NCBI RefSeq assembly: GCF_048266365.1
Contig: NZ_JBLWZP010000006.1
Coordinates: 124,001 to 188,000 of the forward strand
Reading direction: 5' to 3'
Length of the DNA: 64,000 nt
Origin: Galbibacter sp048266365
Lineage (GTDB): Bacteria > Bacteroidota > Bacteroidia > Flavobacteriales > Flavobacteriaceae
A program made the translations under genes and the position numbers. Under the pieces are notes generated by a model. That model was not told where the DNA came from and did no database searches. It was given only the letters and a program-made list of their open reading frames with translations. Positions 8,699 through 16,855 of this stretch are shown in pieces. Within the stretch, counting starts at the first letter, position 1, and the number at the start of each line of letters is the position of its first letter.

Positions 8699-9763
8699 TT
8701 GACAATTAAAGAAATAGCCAAACTAGCCAATGTATCCTTAGGTACTGTAGATCGGGTGATTCACAAAAGGGGAAAAGTTTCCAAAGAAACGGAAAAAAAG
8801 ATCCTTGACATTATTAAAAAAGTGAATTACACACCTAATATCTATGCCCGTGGATTGGCTTTAAATAAGCAGTATCGTATCTACGCCTTAGTCCCGCAAT
8901 TCAGCGAAGGACAGTATTGGGAAATGCCGGTTAAGGGCATGCAGAGTGCTGCGATAAATCTCAGTCAGTTCGGGATTCAGTTGGAGGTTTTATATTTTGA
9001 CCAAAATTCTGCAACTTCATTTAATACCATAGCTGAACAACTCTTGAGCCAAGAACCGGATGGGGTGATATTAGCGCCTGTGATTAACTTCGAGGCTGTA
9101 AAACTGAGCAAGAAACTAAAGGAAGCTAAGGTGCCCTATGTACTTATAGATTCAAAGATTCAAAACAGTCAACCCCTAAGCTTTATTGGCCAGGATGCAT
9201 TTCAAAGTGGTAGGTTAGCCGCCAGGTTATTGTGCGCTGAGATCAATTCAAAAGGCTCTATTTCAATCATTTCTATTAAAAATAATGAAAATTATAACAA
9301 TACCCTTCAACAACGGATAGAAGGGTTTAAGGATTATATTGCCAATAGCGATTTTATAGATCAAATATCCTTGAATGAATCTCACATTCACGTTAGCACA
9401 GCTAATATTGAACAAGCTATTCTAAATGCTATCAATCCGGAAAACAATACCGCAGGAGTCTTTGTACCTAGTTCAATGATACACCGTGTAGCGGCTTGTG
9501 TTGATCAGAATAGTTCTGAATTTTCGCAGTTAAAAATGATTGGTAATGACCTTATCCATAACAATATAAAGTATTTAGAAAAAGGGACTATTAGCTACCT
9601 CATTGGACAAAGACCAGAGAATCAAGGCTACTATGCTTTATCAAGCTTTTATAAGCACTTGGTTTTAGGCCAAGAGGTGGCCGAGGATATGTACCTCCCT
9701 CTAGACATTATCACACAAGAGAATTTAAAATATTACAACAATAATTTTCAGTATAACTTTTAA
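8699..9763 (+). CDS. LacI-family transcriptional regulator (first of two)
   Basis: The 354-residue protein opens with a LacI helix-turn-helix (TIKEIAKLANVSLGTVDRVIHKRGKVS) and hinge region (NYTPNIYARGLA). A type I periplasmic-binding-protein effector domain follows (from IYALVPQFSEG), including FIGQDAFQSGRLAA. No ATG is available. The open frame allows TTG at 8666, 8678 or 8699; I chose 8699 because it directly precedes the conserved HTH and lies downstream of the promoter box. Position suggests that it regulates block A, whose upstream region holds a 14-bp palindrome. The ligand is probably a sugar or glycoside, but this is not visible in the sequence. Confidence 0.88.
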   Translation: MTIKEIAKLANVSLGTVDRVIHKRGKVSKETEKKILDIIKKVNYTPNIYARGLALNKQYRIYALVPQFSEGQYWEMPVKGMQSAAINLSQFGIQLEVLYFDQNSATSFNTIAEQLLSQEPDGVILAPVINFEAVKLSKKLKEAKVPYVLIDSKIQNSQPLSFIGQDAFQSGRLAARLLCAEINSKGSISIISIKNNENYNNTLQQRIEGFKDYIANSDFIDQISLNESHIHVSTANIEQAILNAINPENNTAGVFVPSSMIHRVAACVDQNSSEFSQLKMIGNDLIHNNIKYLEKGTISYLIGQRPENQGYYALSSFYKHLVLGQEVAEDMYLPLDIITQENLKYYNNNFQYNF

Positions 9764-9859
9764 CCAAAAAATCAATCAAATGAACCTTAATAGACTAACC
9801 TAAACACCTTTGTTTTAATATTTTAACATCAATTACAATGTATTTAAAAAAGCAAAAGC

Positions 9860-9867
9860 TAGTTTTG
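9860..9867 (+). promoter_or_regulatory. Possible -7 promoter box upstream of block A
   Basis: TAGTTTTG matches TAnnTTTG and lies 120 bases before the DUF1080 start, with the palindrome at 9925-9938 downstream of it. No -33 element at good spacing was found, so this is weak. Confidence 0.3.
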
Positions 9868-9924
9868 GAAAACAGTTGAAGTATACATCGTTTAAAAGTG
9901 TAAATCTAAAATATTACAATACAA

Positions 9925-9938
9925 TGTGTGCGCACACA
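9925..9938. promoter_or_regulatory. 14-bp palindromic operator candidate before block A
   Basis: TGTGTGCGCACACA is a perfect palindrome with a central GCGC, 48 bases before the DUF1080 start. Its length and symmetry fit a LacI-family operator, and the neighbouring regulator gene at 8699-9763 is the obvious candidate binder. I saw no second copy of this exact palindrome in the window. Confidence 0.6.
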
Positions 9939-9986
9939 CTTTAACAACAATATTATCCTACTAATAATTTATAAAACGAAAACTAC

Positions 9987-11354
9987 ATGAAAAACTTAAA
10001 ACTATTATCGCTCAGCATCTGCGCTATGAGCTTGTTTTGGTCCTGTGAAACCGCTACAGATACTACTCCATGGGTACCTTTATTCAACGGAAATGACCTC
10101 AATGGGTGGACGCAAATAGGTGGACAGGCTAAGTACAGAGTAGAAGACCAAACAGTCATTGGTTCAACAGTCCACAATACACCCAATTCTTTTATGACTA
10201 CCGAAAAAATGTATGATGATTTTATTTTAGAATTGGAATACAAAGTGGATTCCACCATGAATTCCGGTATACAAATTCGAAGCAATAGCTCCCCTACCTA
10301 TCAAAATGGTCGTGTTCATGGGTATCAAATAGAAATTGATCCTTCAGACAGAGCATGGAGCGCAGGGATTTACGATGAAGGGCGTCGTGGATGGCTTGTC
10401 CCACTAACGGATAACAAAGAAGCGCAACAGGCATTCAAACAAGGAGAATGGAATCATTATAGGATTGAAGCTGTTGGTGACACTATTAAAACATGGATCA
10501 ATAACGTTCCTGCGTCCTTTCTTATCGATGACAAGACCCATTCTGGTTTTATTGCCTTACAGGTACACAGTATTGGTAAAGATGCCAAAGAGGGTACTGA
10601 AATTCACTGGAAGAACATCAATATTCTCACCGATAGTCTTCAAAAATATTCTAGAAAAAGCCCCTTATCACCAGTAACCACCAAAAATAAGCTAACTATT
10701 AGTGAGCAAAAAGATGGTTGGGAATTACTTTGGGATGGTACTTCATCAAATGGATGGAGAGGTGCGAAATTGGAAGGTTTCCCGGAAAAAGGATGGGTCA
10801 TTGAAAACGGTATTCTCACTGTAATGGAAAGTAATGGTAAAGAATCCGCAGCCGGAGGTGATATTGTAACCGCTCAGGCTTATGGAAATTTTGAACTTAA
10901 AGTAGATTTTAAAATCACTGAAGGTGCAAATAGTGGTATTAAGTACTATGTGGATACCAACCTTAACAAAGGTTCTGGTTCAGCGATTGGATTAGAGTAT
11001 CAGATTTTAGATGATGCTAGACATCCAGATGCCAAGTTGGGTAATCACGAAGGAAGCAGAACACTATCCTCATTATACGACCTCATCAAAGCAGATCCTA
11101 AAAAGCCGGCTAATCCTATCGGAAGTTGGAATACCGCATATATTGTTTCTAAAGACGGTAAGGTACAGCACTGGCTCAATGGCATGAAAGTACTAGAATT
11201 TGATCGCTTTAGTGATGACTTTAAAAAATTAGTTGAAGAAAGCAAGTATAAAGACTGGCCAAGTTTTGGTGTCTTAGAAACGGGGAACATCCTTCTTCAG
11301 GATCACGGCAATAGAGTGTCTTTCAGAAATATTAAAATCAAAACTTCAAAATAA
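9987..11354 (+). CDS. Lipoprotein with two DUF1080 (3-keto-disaccharide hydrolase) domains
   Basis: The 455-residue product has a lipoprotein signal with lipobox ending at Cys20 (LFWSC). Two jelly-roll DUF1080 domains follow. The first runs from about residue 29 (WVPLFNGNDLNGW) to 210, and the second from about 235 (WELLWDGTSSNGW) to the end. Both contain the family pattern ELxVDFKI/ELEYKV and NSGI. Pfam names the family 3-keto-disaccharide hydrolase, and some members cleave 3-keto-glycosides produced by Gfo/Idh/MocA oxidoreductases. Such an oxidoreductase is encoded nine bases downstream. This gene opens block A. Whether the substrate here is a uronide or a neutral sugar is unknown. Confidence 0.88.
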   Translation: MKNLKLLSLSICAMSLFWSCETATDTTPWVPLFNGNDLNGWTQIGGQAKYRVEDQTVIGSTVHNTPNSFMTTEKMYDDFILELEYKVDSTMNSGIQIRSNSSPTYQNGRVHGYQIEIDPSDRAWSAGIYDEGRRGWLVPLTDNKEAQQAFKQGEWNHYRIEAVGDTIKTWINNVPASFLIDDKTHSGFIALQVHSIGKDAKEGTEIHWKNINILTDSLQKYSRKSPLSPVTTKNKLTISEQKDGWELLWDGTSSNGWRGAKLEGFPEKGWVIENGILTVMESNGKESAAGGDIVTAQAYGNFELKVDFKITEGANSGIKYYVDTNLNKGSGSAIGLEYQILDDARHPDAKLGNHEGSRTLSSLYDLIKADPKKPANPIGSWNTAYIVSKDGKVQHWLNGMKVLEFDRFSDDFKKLVEESKYKDWPSFGVLETGNILLQDHGNRVSFRNIKIKTSK

Positions 11355-11363
11355 TAGCGTACC

Positions 11364-12704
11364 ATGACAAACAGGAGAAAATTTATAAAAAACACCATTC
11401 TTGGCAGTACCGCAGTAGCACTTGGTGGATCAGCCATGGCAATGCCCGCAAGTAGCTACAGGAATATCATAGGAGCTAATGATCGCTTGAACGTGGCCAT
11501 CGCAGGTCTAGGAAGACGTGTTGGGGCTTATTACGAGCCTATCGCTCGTAAACAAAGCAACGTTCGCCTCAGTTATTTATGTGATGTTATGGAGCATCAA
11601 AGAACTAGAGCTATGGCAAATGTCTCTAAACTTATCGACTACCAACCAGCCTTAGAAAACGATATCAGAAGAGTCATTGACGATAAGAAAGTTGATATCC
11701 TGATTAATGCTACACCTGACCACTGGCACACCCCTGGTTCAATTATGGCACTTAAGGGAGGAAAACATGTCTATGTTGAAAAACCTTCAAGCCACAACAT
11801 GAATGAAAATGAGCTCTTGGTGGAAGCCGCAAAAAAATACGACAAGGTGGTTCAGATGGGAAATCAGCAGCGCTCTGCGCCACACACCATAGAAATTATC
11901 AACGAAATTCACAACGGTCTTATCGGCAAGACTTATAAGGCACTTGCGTTTTACTCGAATTCAAGAGGTGAAGTGCAAAAGCAACAAAAAGCAGCGATCC
12001 CTACTGGATTAGATTGGGAATTATGGCAAGGACCAGCGGTTCATCGCGAATACACCTCTGAAACCTGGGATTATAACTGGCATTGGTATGGGTGGAATTA
12101 CGGGACTGCAGAGGCTGGAAATAATGCCACTCATGAATTAGACATCGCTCGCTGGGCATTGGATGTTCATTATCCGATACACGCCTCTGTAGAGGCTGAA
12201 AAACGCCACTTTACTGAAGATGGTTGGGAGATGTATGATTCCATGTTAGCAACTTTTAAATTCCCTGATAAGAAAGTTATTCAGTGGGACGGAAAAAGTA
12301 GAAACGGCTACCAAACCTACGGCGCTGGTCGAGGAACAATCATTTACGGTACCGAGGGAAGCGTATTTGTCGACCGTGGTAGGTATGTGGTTTATGACCG
12401 CAATGGGAAAAAAATTAAGGAATATAATTCTGCAACTTCAGAGGCTGGTACAGCACTAGGTGGCGGTGGTGATATTTCTACAGATCACATGGTTAACTTC
12501 TTTGAAACCATTCGAGGAAAAGAAAAATTAAAGGCACCCATCGATGATGCAAACATAAGTATGGCTTTGGTGCATTACACCAACATCGCCTACAGAATTG
12601 GTAAAGGATTTAATATTGACCAAAATACGGGTCGATTCCAAGATCCAGCAGCCATGAAACTTTGGGGAAGAACTTATGAAGAAGGCTGGGAACCAACCCT
12701 ATAA
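11364..12704 (+). CDS. Tat-exported Gfo/Idh/MocA family oxidoreductase
   Basis: This 446-residue NAD(P)-dependent oxidoreductase begins with a twin-arginine signal (NRRKFIKN, then a hydrophobic stretch ending near AMAMPA). It is therefore folded with cofactor before export to the periplasm. The N-terminal Rossmann domain has LNVAIAGLGRRVGAYY and the family motif VYVEKPSSHN. The C-terminal half carries NNATHELDIARWALDV, a likely catalytic region. Exported members are proposed to oxidise C3 of glycosides with tightly held cofactor. Its place directly after the DUF1080 lipoprotein, with kdgF after it, makes a 3-keto-glycoside step plausible. Confidence 0.88.
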   Translation: MTNRRKFIKNTILGSTAVALGGSAMAMPASSYRNIIGANDRLNVAIAGLGRRVGAYYEPIARKQSNVRLSYLCDVMEHQRTRAMANVSKLIDYQPALENDIRRVIDDKKVDILINATPDHWHTPGSIMALKGGKHVYVEKPSSHNMNENELLVEAAKKYDKVVQMGNQQRSAPHTIEIINEIHNGLIGKTYKALAFYSNSRGEVQKQQKAAIPTGLDWELWQGPAVHREYTSETWDYNWHWYGWNYGTAEAGNNATHELDIARWALDVHYPIHASVEAEKRHFTEDGWEMYDSMLATFKFPDKKVIQWDGKSRNGYQTYGAGRGTIIYGTEGSVFVDRGRYVVYDRNGKKIKEYNSATSEAGTALGGGGDISTDHMVNFFETIRGKEKLKAPIDDANISMALVHYTNIAYRIGKGFNIDQNTGRFQDPAAMKLWGRTYEEGWEPTL

Positions 12705-12715
12705 AATCCATTAAA

Positions 12716-13057
12716 ATGATTAACACAAGCGAAAGCTTTTTTATAGCAAAGAAAAATATATGGGAGCCGGTATCCCACGGTATAAGCAGGCAAATCACCG
12801 GATATAACGACAATATCATGATGGTCAAAGTTAAATTTGACAAAGGTGCTATTGGAGAACTACATCAGCATCCACATACACAAAGTTCTTATGTGATCTC
12901 TGGGGTTTTTGAAATTACAATAGACGGTCAAAAACAACGACTAGAGTCGGGTGATACCTTTTTGGTAAATCCCGACCTGATCCATGGAGCGCTTTGTTTG
13001 GAGGCTGGGATACTACTGGATGTTTTTAACCCTATAAGAGAAGATTTCTTAGAATAA
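12716..13057 (+). CDS. kdgF: KdgF-type cupin, 4,5-unsaturated uronate to 5-keto-4-deoxyuronate
   Basis: The 113-residue single-domain cupin closely matches the KdgF pattern. It has the phrase MMVKVKFDKGAIGELHQHPHTQSSY and ends in the typical VFNPIREDFL. Metal-binding candidates are His50, His52, His54/Gln56 and His90. KdgF opens the ring of unsaturated monouronates released from pectin or alginate, giving 5-keto-4-deoxyuronate (DKI), the substrate of KduI encoded 2 kb downstream. It lies 11 bases after the oxidoreductase gene and 11 bases before the SDR gene, inside block A. Confidence 0.88.
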   Translation: MINTSESFFIAKKNIWEPVSHGISRQITGYNDNIMMVKVKFDKGAIGELHQHPHTQSSYVISGVFEITIDGQKQRLESGDTFLVNPDLIHGALCLEAGILLDVFNPIREDFLE

Positions 13058-13068
13058 ACGAAATAGAA

Positions 13069-13875
13069 ATGACAACATTAAAAGATAAGGTTGCAATTAT
13101 AACTGGTGGAAATGGAGTTTTAGGAGGTGCTATTGCTATGGGTTTAGCCGCCCAAGGCGTAAAAATAGGGATTCTAGGTCGGACGGAAAAAACAGTAACA
13201 GCAGCGGTTGATAAAATTATACAAAACGGTGGCAAAGCCATAGGCTTGGTAGCTGATGTATTAGATCAGAACAGTTTAGAAGATGCCAGGGCTAGCATTT
13301 TAGAGAAGTGGGGTACAATAGATATTCTAGTTAATGGTGCCGGCGGTAATCTAAAAGGTGCTACGATTTCTCCTGAGGATACCTTTTTTGATTTATCCTT
13401 TGAAGATTTTGATAAAGTCACTCAGTTAAATTTAAAAGGCACCCTTCTACCCACCTTCATATTTGGACAATCCATGGCGAAACAAGGAAAAGGTAGTGTC
13501 TTAAATATATCCTCCATGTCCGCCCAACAGGCCATCACCCGAATCGTAGGATATTCTGCTAGCAAGGCTGGAGTAGATAACTTCACCAAATGGCTAGCCG
13601 TTGAAATGGCACTGAAGTATGGAGAAGGAATACGAGTGAATGCCATTGCCCCTGGTTTTTTTATTGGGGAGCAAAACAGAGCACTCCTACTCAACCCAGA
13701 TGGCAGTCTAACCAAAAGAGGAAGTACCATTGTTGAACAAACACCTATGAAACGATTTGGAAAGCCTGAAGAGCTTCAAGGCGTGGTGAATTGGTTGGTA
13801 AGTGACCAAGCAAGCTTTGTCACAGGTGTCATTATTCCAATTGATGGTGGATTTAGTGCCTTTAGTGGTGTTTAA
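13069..13875 (+). CDS. SDR-family oxidoreductase, probable D-mannonate oxidoreductase (fructuronate reductase)
   Basis: This 268-residue short-chain dehydrogenase has the cofactor motif TGGNGVLGG (residues 12-20), the NGAGGN segment (89-94) in place of the common NNAG, and the catalytic Ser148/149, Tyr162 and Lys166 (YSASK). The NGAGGN form occurs in Bacillus YjmF-type fructuronate reductases, which are unrelated to E. coli UxuB. It sits ten bases upstream of uxuA, so the likely reaction is D-fructuronate to D-mannonate with NAD(P)H. The assignment rests on this similarity plus context; a 5-keto-gluconate-type dehydrogenase is the main alternative. Confidence 0.78.
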   Translation: MTTLKDKVAIITGGNGVLGGAIAMGLAAQGVKIGILGRTEKTVTAAVDKIIQNGGKAIGLVADVLDQNSLEDARASILEKWGTIDILVNGAGGNLKGATISPEDTFFDLSFEDFDKVTQLNLKGTLLPTFIFGQSMAKQGKGSVLNISSMSAQQAITRIVGYSASKAGVDNFTKWLAVEMALKYGEGIRVNAIAPGFFIGEQNRALLLNPDGSLTKRGSTIVEQTPMKRFGKPEELQGVVNWLVSDQASFVTGVIIPIDGGFSAFSGV

Positions 13876-13885
13876 AAAAATAAAG

Positions 13886-15100
13886 ATGAGTACACAAAAG
13901 ATAGAATTTGAAAAAACCTGGCGCTGGTACGGCCCAAATGACCCAGTCTCCCTTGATGATATCAAACAGGCCGGTGCGACAGGTATAGTCACTGCCCTGC
14001 ATCACATTCCTAATGGTGAAGTTTGGGAAATTGAGGAAATTGAAAAGAGAAAGCAACTCATTGAGCAAAAAGGCTTAAGTTGGTCAGTTGTAGAAAGCGT
14101 ACCAGTTCATGAAGCTATAAAAACCCAAAGTGGAAATTATCTGGATTACATAGAGAATTATAAGCAAACAATACTAAACTTGGGGCATTGTGGGATCCCA
14201 ATCCTATGTTATAATTTCATGCCTGTTTTGGATTGGACAAGAACTGATTTGGATTACAAGCTTGAAGATGGTTCTACTGCACTACGTTTTGACAAAACTG
14301 CCTTTGCAGCCTTTGAACTCTACCTTTTAAAAAGACCCGGAGCAGAAGAGTTGTATAGCGAGACAGAAAAAAAACAAGCTAGAGCATATCTGGACAGCCT
14401 TAGTGAACAAGAAATTCAGCAGCTCATAAATAATATTATAGCCGGACTACCTGGTGCTGAAGAAGGCTACACTCTTGATGCTTTTAATGGAATACTAGAA
14501 ACTTATAAGGATGTAGATGCAAAAATATTAAAATCAAATTTATTCTTCTTCCTCCAACAATGTGTCCCTGCGGCCGAAAAGGCAGGTGTTCTAATGTGTA
14601 TTCACCCAGATGATCCACCCTACCCTATTTTGGGATTGCCCAGGGTAGTGAGTACTTTGGAAGATGTCCTAGAAATCTTTCAAGCCGTAGAGAGTCCAAA
14701 TAATGGACTAACTTTTTGTACAGGCTCCTTTGGGGTACGAGCCGATAATGATCTTGTCGAAATAGTCAAGAAACTTGGAAGTCGTATTCATTTCGCTCAC
14801 TTAAGAAGTACCCAAAGGGATGCTTCAGGTAATTTCTATGAGGCCAACCACCTTGAGGGCAATGTGGATATGTACGGCGTAGTTTCTGCACTTATTGAAG
14901 AACAATTCAAAAGAAAGCAAAACGGTCGCAAAGATGTTAATATTCCTATCCGACCTGACCACGGCCATAAAATGCTAGATGACTTAAACAAGCAAACAAA
15001 TCCGGGTTATTCGGCCATTGGAAGACTTAGGGGTTTGGCTGAACTAAGAGGCTTAGAATTTGGAATACTCCAAACCGTGAAAAGGGAAATAAATAACTAA
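13886..15100 (+). CDS. uxuA: Mannonate dehydratase
   Basis: UxuA dehydrates D-mannonate to 2-keto-3-deoxygluconate. The 404-residue protein starts at MSTQKIEFEKTWRWYGPND; the longer frame from 13802 lies inside the SDR gene, so the ATG at 13886 is used. Family landmarks include GATGIVTALHHIPNGEVW, SVPVHEAIK, MCIHPDDPPYPI, GLTFCTGSFG, HFAHLRST and RPDHGHKM, which supply the conserved metal-binding Cys, His and Asp residues. Length is normal. It is the last gene of block A; after it come 123 bases containing the kduI promoter. Confidence 0.96.
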   Translation: MSTQKIEFEKTWRWYGPNDPVSLDDIKQAGATGIVTALHHIPNGEVWEIEEIEKRKQLIEQKGLSWSVVESVPVHEAIKTQSGNYLDYIENYKQTILNLGHCGIPILCYNFMPVLDWTRTDLDYKLEDGSTALRFDKTAFAAFELYLLKRPGAEELYSETEKKQARAYLDSLSEQEIQQLINNIIAGLPGAEEGYTLDAFNGILETYKDVDAKILKSNLFFFLQQCVPAAEKAGVLMCIHPDDPPYPILGLPRVVSTLEDVLEIFQAVESPNNGLTFCTGSFGVRADNDLVEIVKKLGSRIHFAHLRSTQRDASGNFYEANHLEGNVDMYGVVSALIEEQFKRKQNGRKDVNIPIRPDHGHKMLDDLNKQTNPGYSAIGRLRGLAELRGLEFGILQTVKREINN

Positions 15101-15187
15101 AGTAGCTCTTTTTTATTAAAAAAAGTATGAATTACAAATTATATAAGAAGTTTTTTTTGATTATTACCAATATTTGAAAAATTAATT

Positions 15188-15195
15188 TATATTTG
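15188..15195 (+). promoter_or_regulatory. -7 promoter box for block B (kduI)
   Basis: TATATTTG matches TAnnTTTG. The next base begins the palindrome at 15196-15209, so a repressor bound there would cover the transcription start. No clear -33 element at 19-21 bases was found. Confidence 0.65.
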
Positions 15196-15209
15196 TGTAA
15201 TCGATTACA
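15196..15209. promoter_or_regulatory. LacI-type operator candidate before kduI
   Basis: TGTAATCGATTACA is a perfect 14-bp palindrome directly after the -7 box and 14 bases before the kduI ATG. Close variants lie at 27975-27988 (before susC) and 27790-27803 (before the second LacI gene). The shared core ATCGATTAC supports one regulator for the three sites. Confidence 0.8.
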
Positions 15210-15223
15210 TAAAACAAATTATT

Positions 15224-16060
15224 ATGATGAACATAGACTTTAGATACGCAAGTCATCCCGTGGATGCGAGAAGTTACGGAACAGATGAATTAAGATCACA
15301 CTTTCTGCTTGACCCAATTTTCAGTGCTGATCAAATTAACCTCACCTACTCCATGTACGATCGCTACATTGTCGGAGGAATAATGCCCGTAAATAAAGCT
15401 CTTAAATTAGAAACCTTTGACCACTTAAAATCTCCCTATTTTTTAGCGAGACGAGAATTAGGCGTTATTAATGTCGGTGGACTTGGTCAGGTAACTGTGG
15501 ATGGAGAAGTTTTTGAACTCAACAAAAAAGAAGCGCTCTATATTGCAAAAGAATCCAAGGAGGTTGTGTTTGAATCCAAGGGCAAGGAGCAAGCTTTATT
15601 TTATGTCAACTCTGCTCCGGCACATCATAGATTCACAACGAAAAAAATAGGCCGAGAAGATGCTGAAATTATAAATCTCGGCGAAGACAAATACGCCAAT
15701 AAGAGAATTCTTAATAAATTGATTGTAAATAGTATCGTAGAGACCTGTCAGTTACAAATGGGACTTACCGAGCTGCAACCAGGTAATGTATGGAATACGA
15801 TGCCTGCTCATACGCATAACAGAAGAATGGAGGCTTATTTCTATTTTGATCTTGAAGAAGGTCAAACTGTTTGCCATTTTATGGGTGAGCCACAACATAC
15901 CAGACACATTTTTATGCAAAACCATCAAGCGGTTCTTTCTCCGGAGTGGTCAATTCACTCAGGTTCAGGAACTGCAAGTTATTCCTTTATATGGGGTATG
16001 GCTGGAGAAAATTTAGATTATGGAGATATGGATGGCGTTGCTCCAAATGAATTAAAATAA
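15224..16060 (+). CDS. kduI: 5-dehydro-4-deoxy-D-glucuronate isomerase
   Basis: KduI isomerises 5-keto-4-deoxyuronate (DKI) to 2,5-diketo-3-deoxygluconate. The 278-residue protein carries the complete zinc-binding set of the E. coli enzyme at the same numbers: His196, His198, Glu203 (PAHTHNRRMEAYFYF) and His245 (SIHSG). This supports the start at 15224. It is the first gene of block B, with an operator-like palindrome overlapping its promoter. It receives product from KdgF and passes it to KduD, whose gene follows after a few bases. Confidence 0.97.
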   Translation: MMNIDFRYASHPVDARSYGTDELRSHFLLDPIFSADQINLTYSMYDRYIVGGIMPVNKALKLETFDHLKSPYFLARRELGVINVGGLGQVTVDGEVFELNKKEALYIAKESKEVVFESKGKEQALFYVNSAPAHHRFTTKKIGREDAEIINLGEDKYANKRILNKLIVNSIVETCQLQMGLTELQPGNVWNTMPAHTHNRRMEAYFYFDLEEGQTVCHFMGEPQHTRHIFMQNHQAVLSPEWSIHSGSGTASYSFIWGMAGENLDYGDMDGVAPNELK

Positions 16061-16069
16061 AAATTGAAA

Positions 16070-16855
16070 ATGAAACTATTTGATTTAAAAGGCAAACGCG
16101 CACTGGTCACCGGTGGCACCCATGGGTTAGGAATGGCTATGGCTGAAGGACTGGCTGAAGCAGGAGCTGAACTGATAATCAGCAGTACAACACCCGAGAA
16201 GCTTGAAAAGGCTATTGCACATTACCACAGTAAAGGATATACCGCCTCGGGCTATATCTTTGATATTACAGATGAGGAAGAAGCTGCTAGAAAAGTAAAA
16301 GAAATTAACACAGACCACGGTTCTATTGACATTCTGGTAAATAATGCCGGTATCATAAAACGTGAACTTGCCATCGACATGAAAGTTGCTGACTTTAGAA
16401 GAGTTATCGATGTGGATTTGGTGGGTGCCTTTATCATGTCTCAACTCGTTGTGAAAGATATGATTGAAAGAGGTGGAGGAAAGATCATCAACATATGTTC
16501 GATGATGAGTGAACTCGGAAGAAACAGTGTGTCAGCTTATGCTGCCGCAAAAGGAGGTTTAAAAATGCTTACACAAAACCTCGCCACAGAATGGGCTAAA
16601 TACAATATTCAAGTCAATGGTATTGGCCCCGGTTATTTTGCCACCGCCCAAACCGCACCAATACGGGTCGATGGAAATCCATTTAATGAATTTATCATTA
16701 ACCGTACACCAGCGGCACGTTGGGGAGATCCAGAGGATCTTGCAGGTACAGCTGTGTTTTTAGCCTCACAGGCAAGTCAATTTGTCAATGGCCAAGTCAT
16801 TTATGTTGATGGTGGTATCCTTGCTACTATTGGGAAACCTTTAAACGAAAATTAA
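16070..16855 (+). CDS. kduD: 2-dehydro-3-deoxy-D-gluconate 5-dehydrogenase (SDR)
   Basis: KduD reduces 2,5-diketo-3-deoxygluconate to 2-keto-3-deoxygluconate (KDG). The 261-residue SDR has TGGTHGLG at 14-21, NNAG at 91-94 and catalytic Ser144, Tyr157 and Lys161 (SAYAAAKGG). I use the ATG at 16070 (MKLFDLKGKRALVTGG) and not the TTG six bases upstream. Family membership alone would also fit gluconate 5-dehydrogenase, but the place right after kduI makes KduD the best call. Its stop overlaps the uxaC start by one base (TAATG), which implies translational coupling. Confidence 0.92.
   Translation: MKLFDLKGKRALVTGGTHGLGMAMAEGLAEAGAELIISSTTPEKLEKAIAHYHSKGYTASGYIFDITDEEEAARKVKEINTDHGSIDILVNNAGIIKRELAIDMKVADFRRVIDVDLVGAFIMSQLVVKDMIERGGGKIINICSMMSELGRNSVSAYAAAKGGLKMLTQNLATEWAKYNIQVNGIGPGYFATAQTAPIRVDGNPFNEFIINRTPAARWGDPEDLAGTAVFLASQASQFVNGQVIYVDGGILATIGKPLNEN

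Noticed and set aside
15109..15126. CTTTTTTATTAAAAAAAG as a terminator after uxuA
   Set aside because: The stem is only A-T pairs and too weak to call; block A may read through into block B.
16127..16444. Two minus-strand ORFs overlapping kduD
   Set aside because: Both lie entirely within the conserved SDR gene and give Ser/Phe-rich translations without homology that I recognise.
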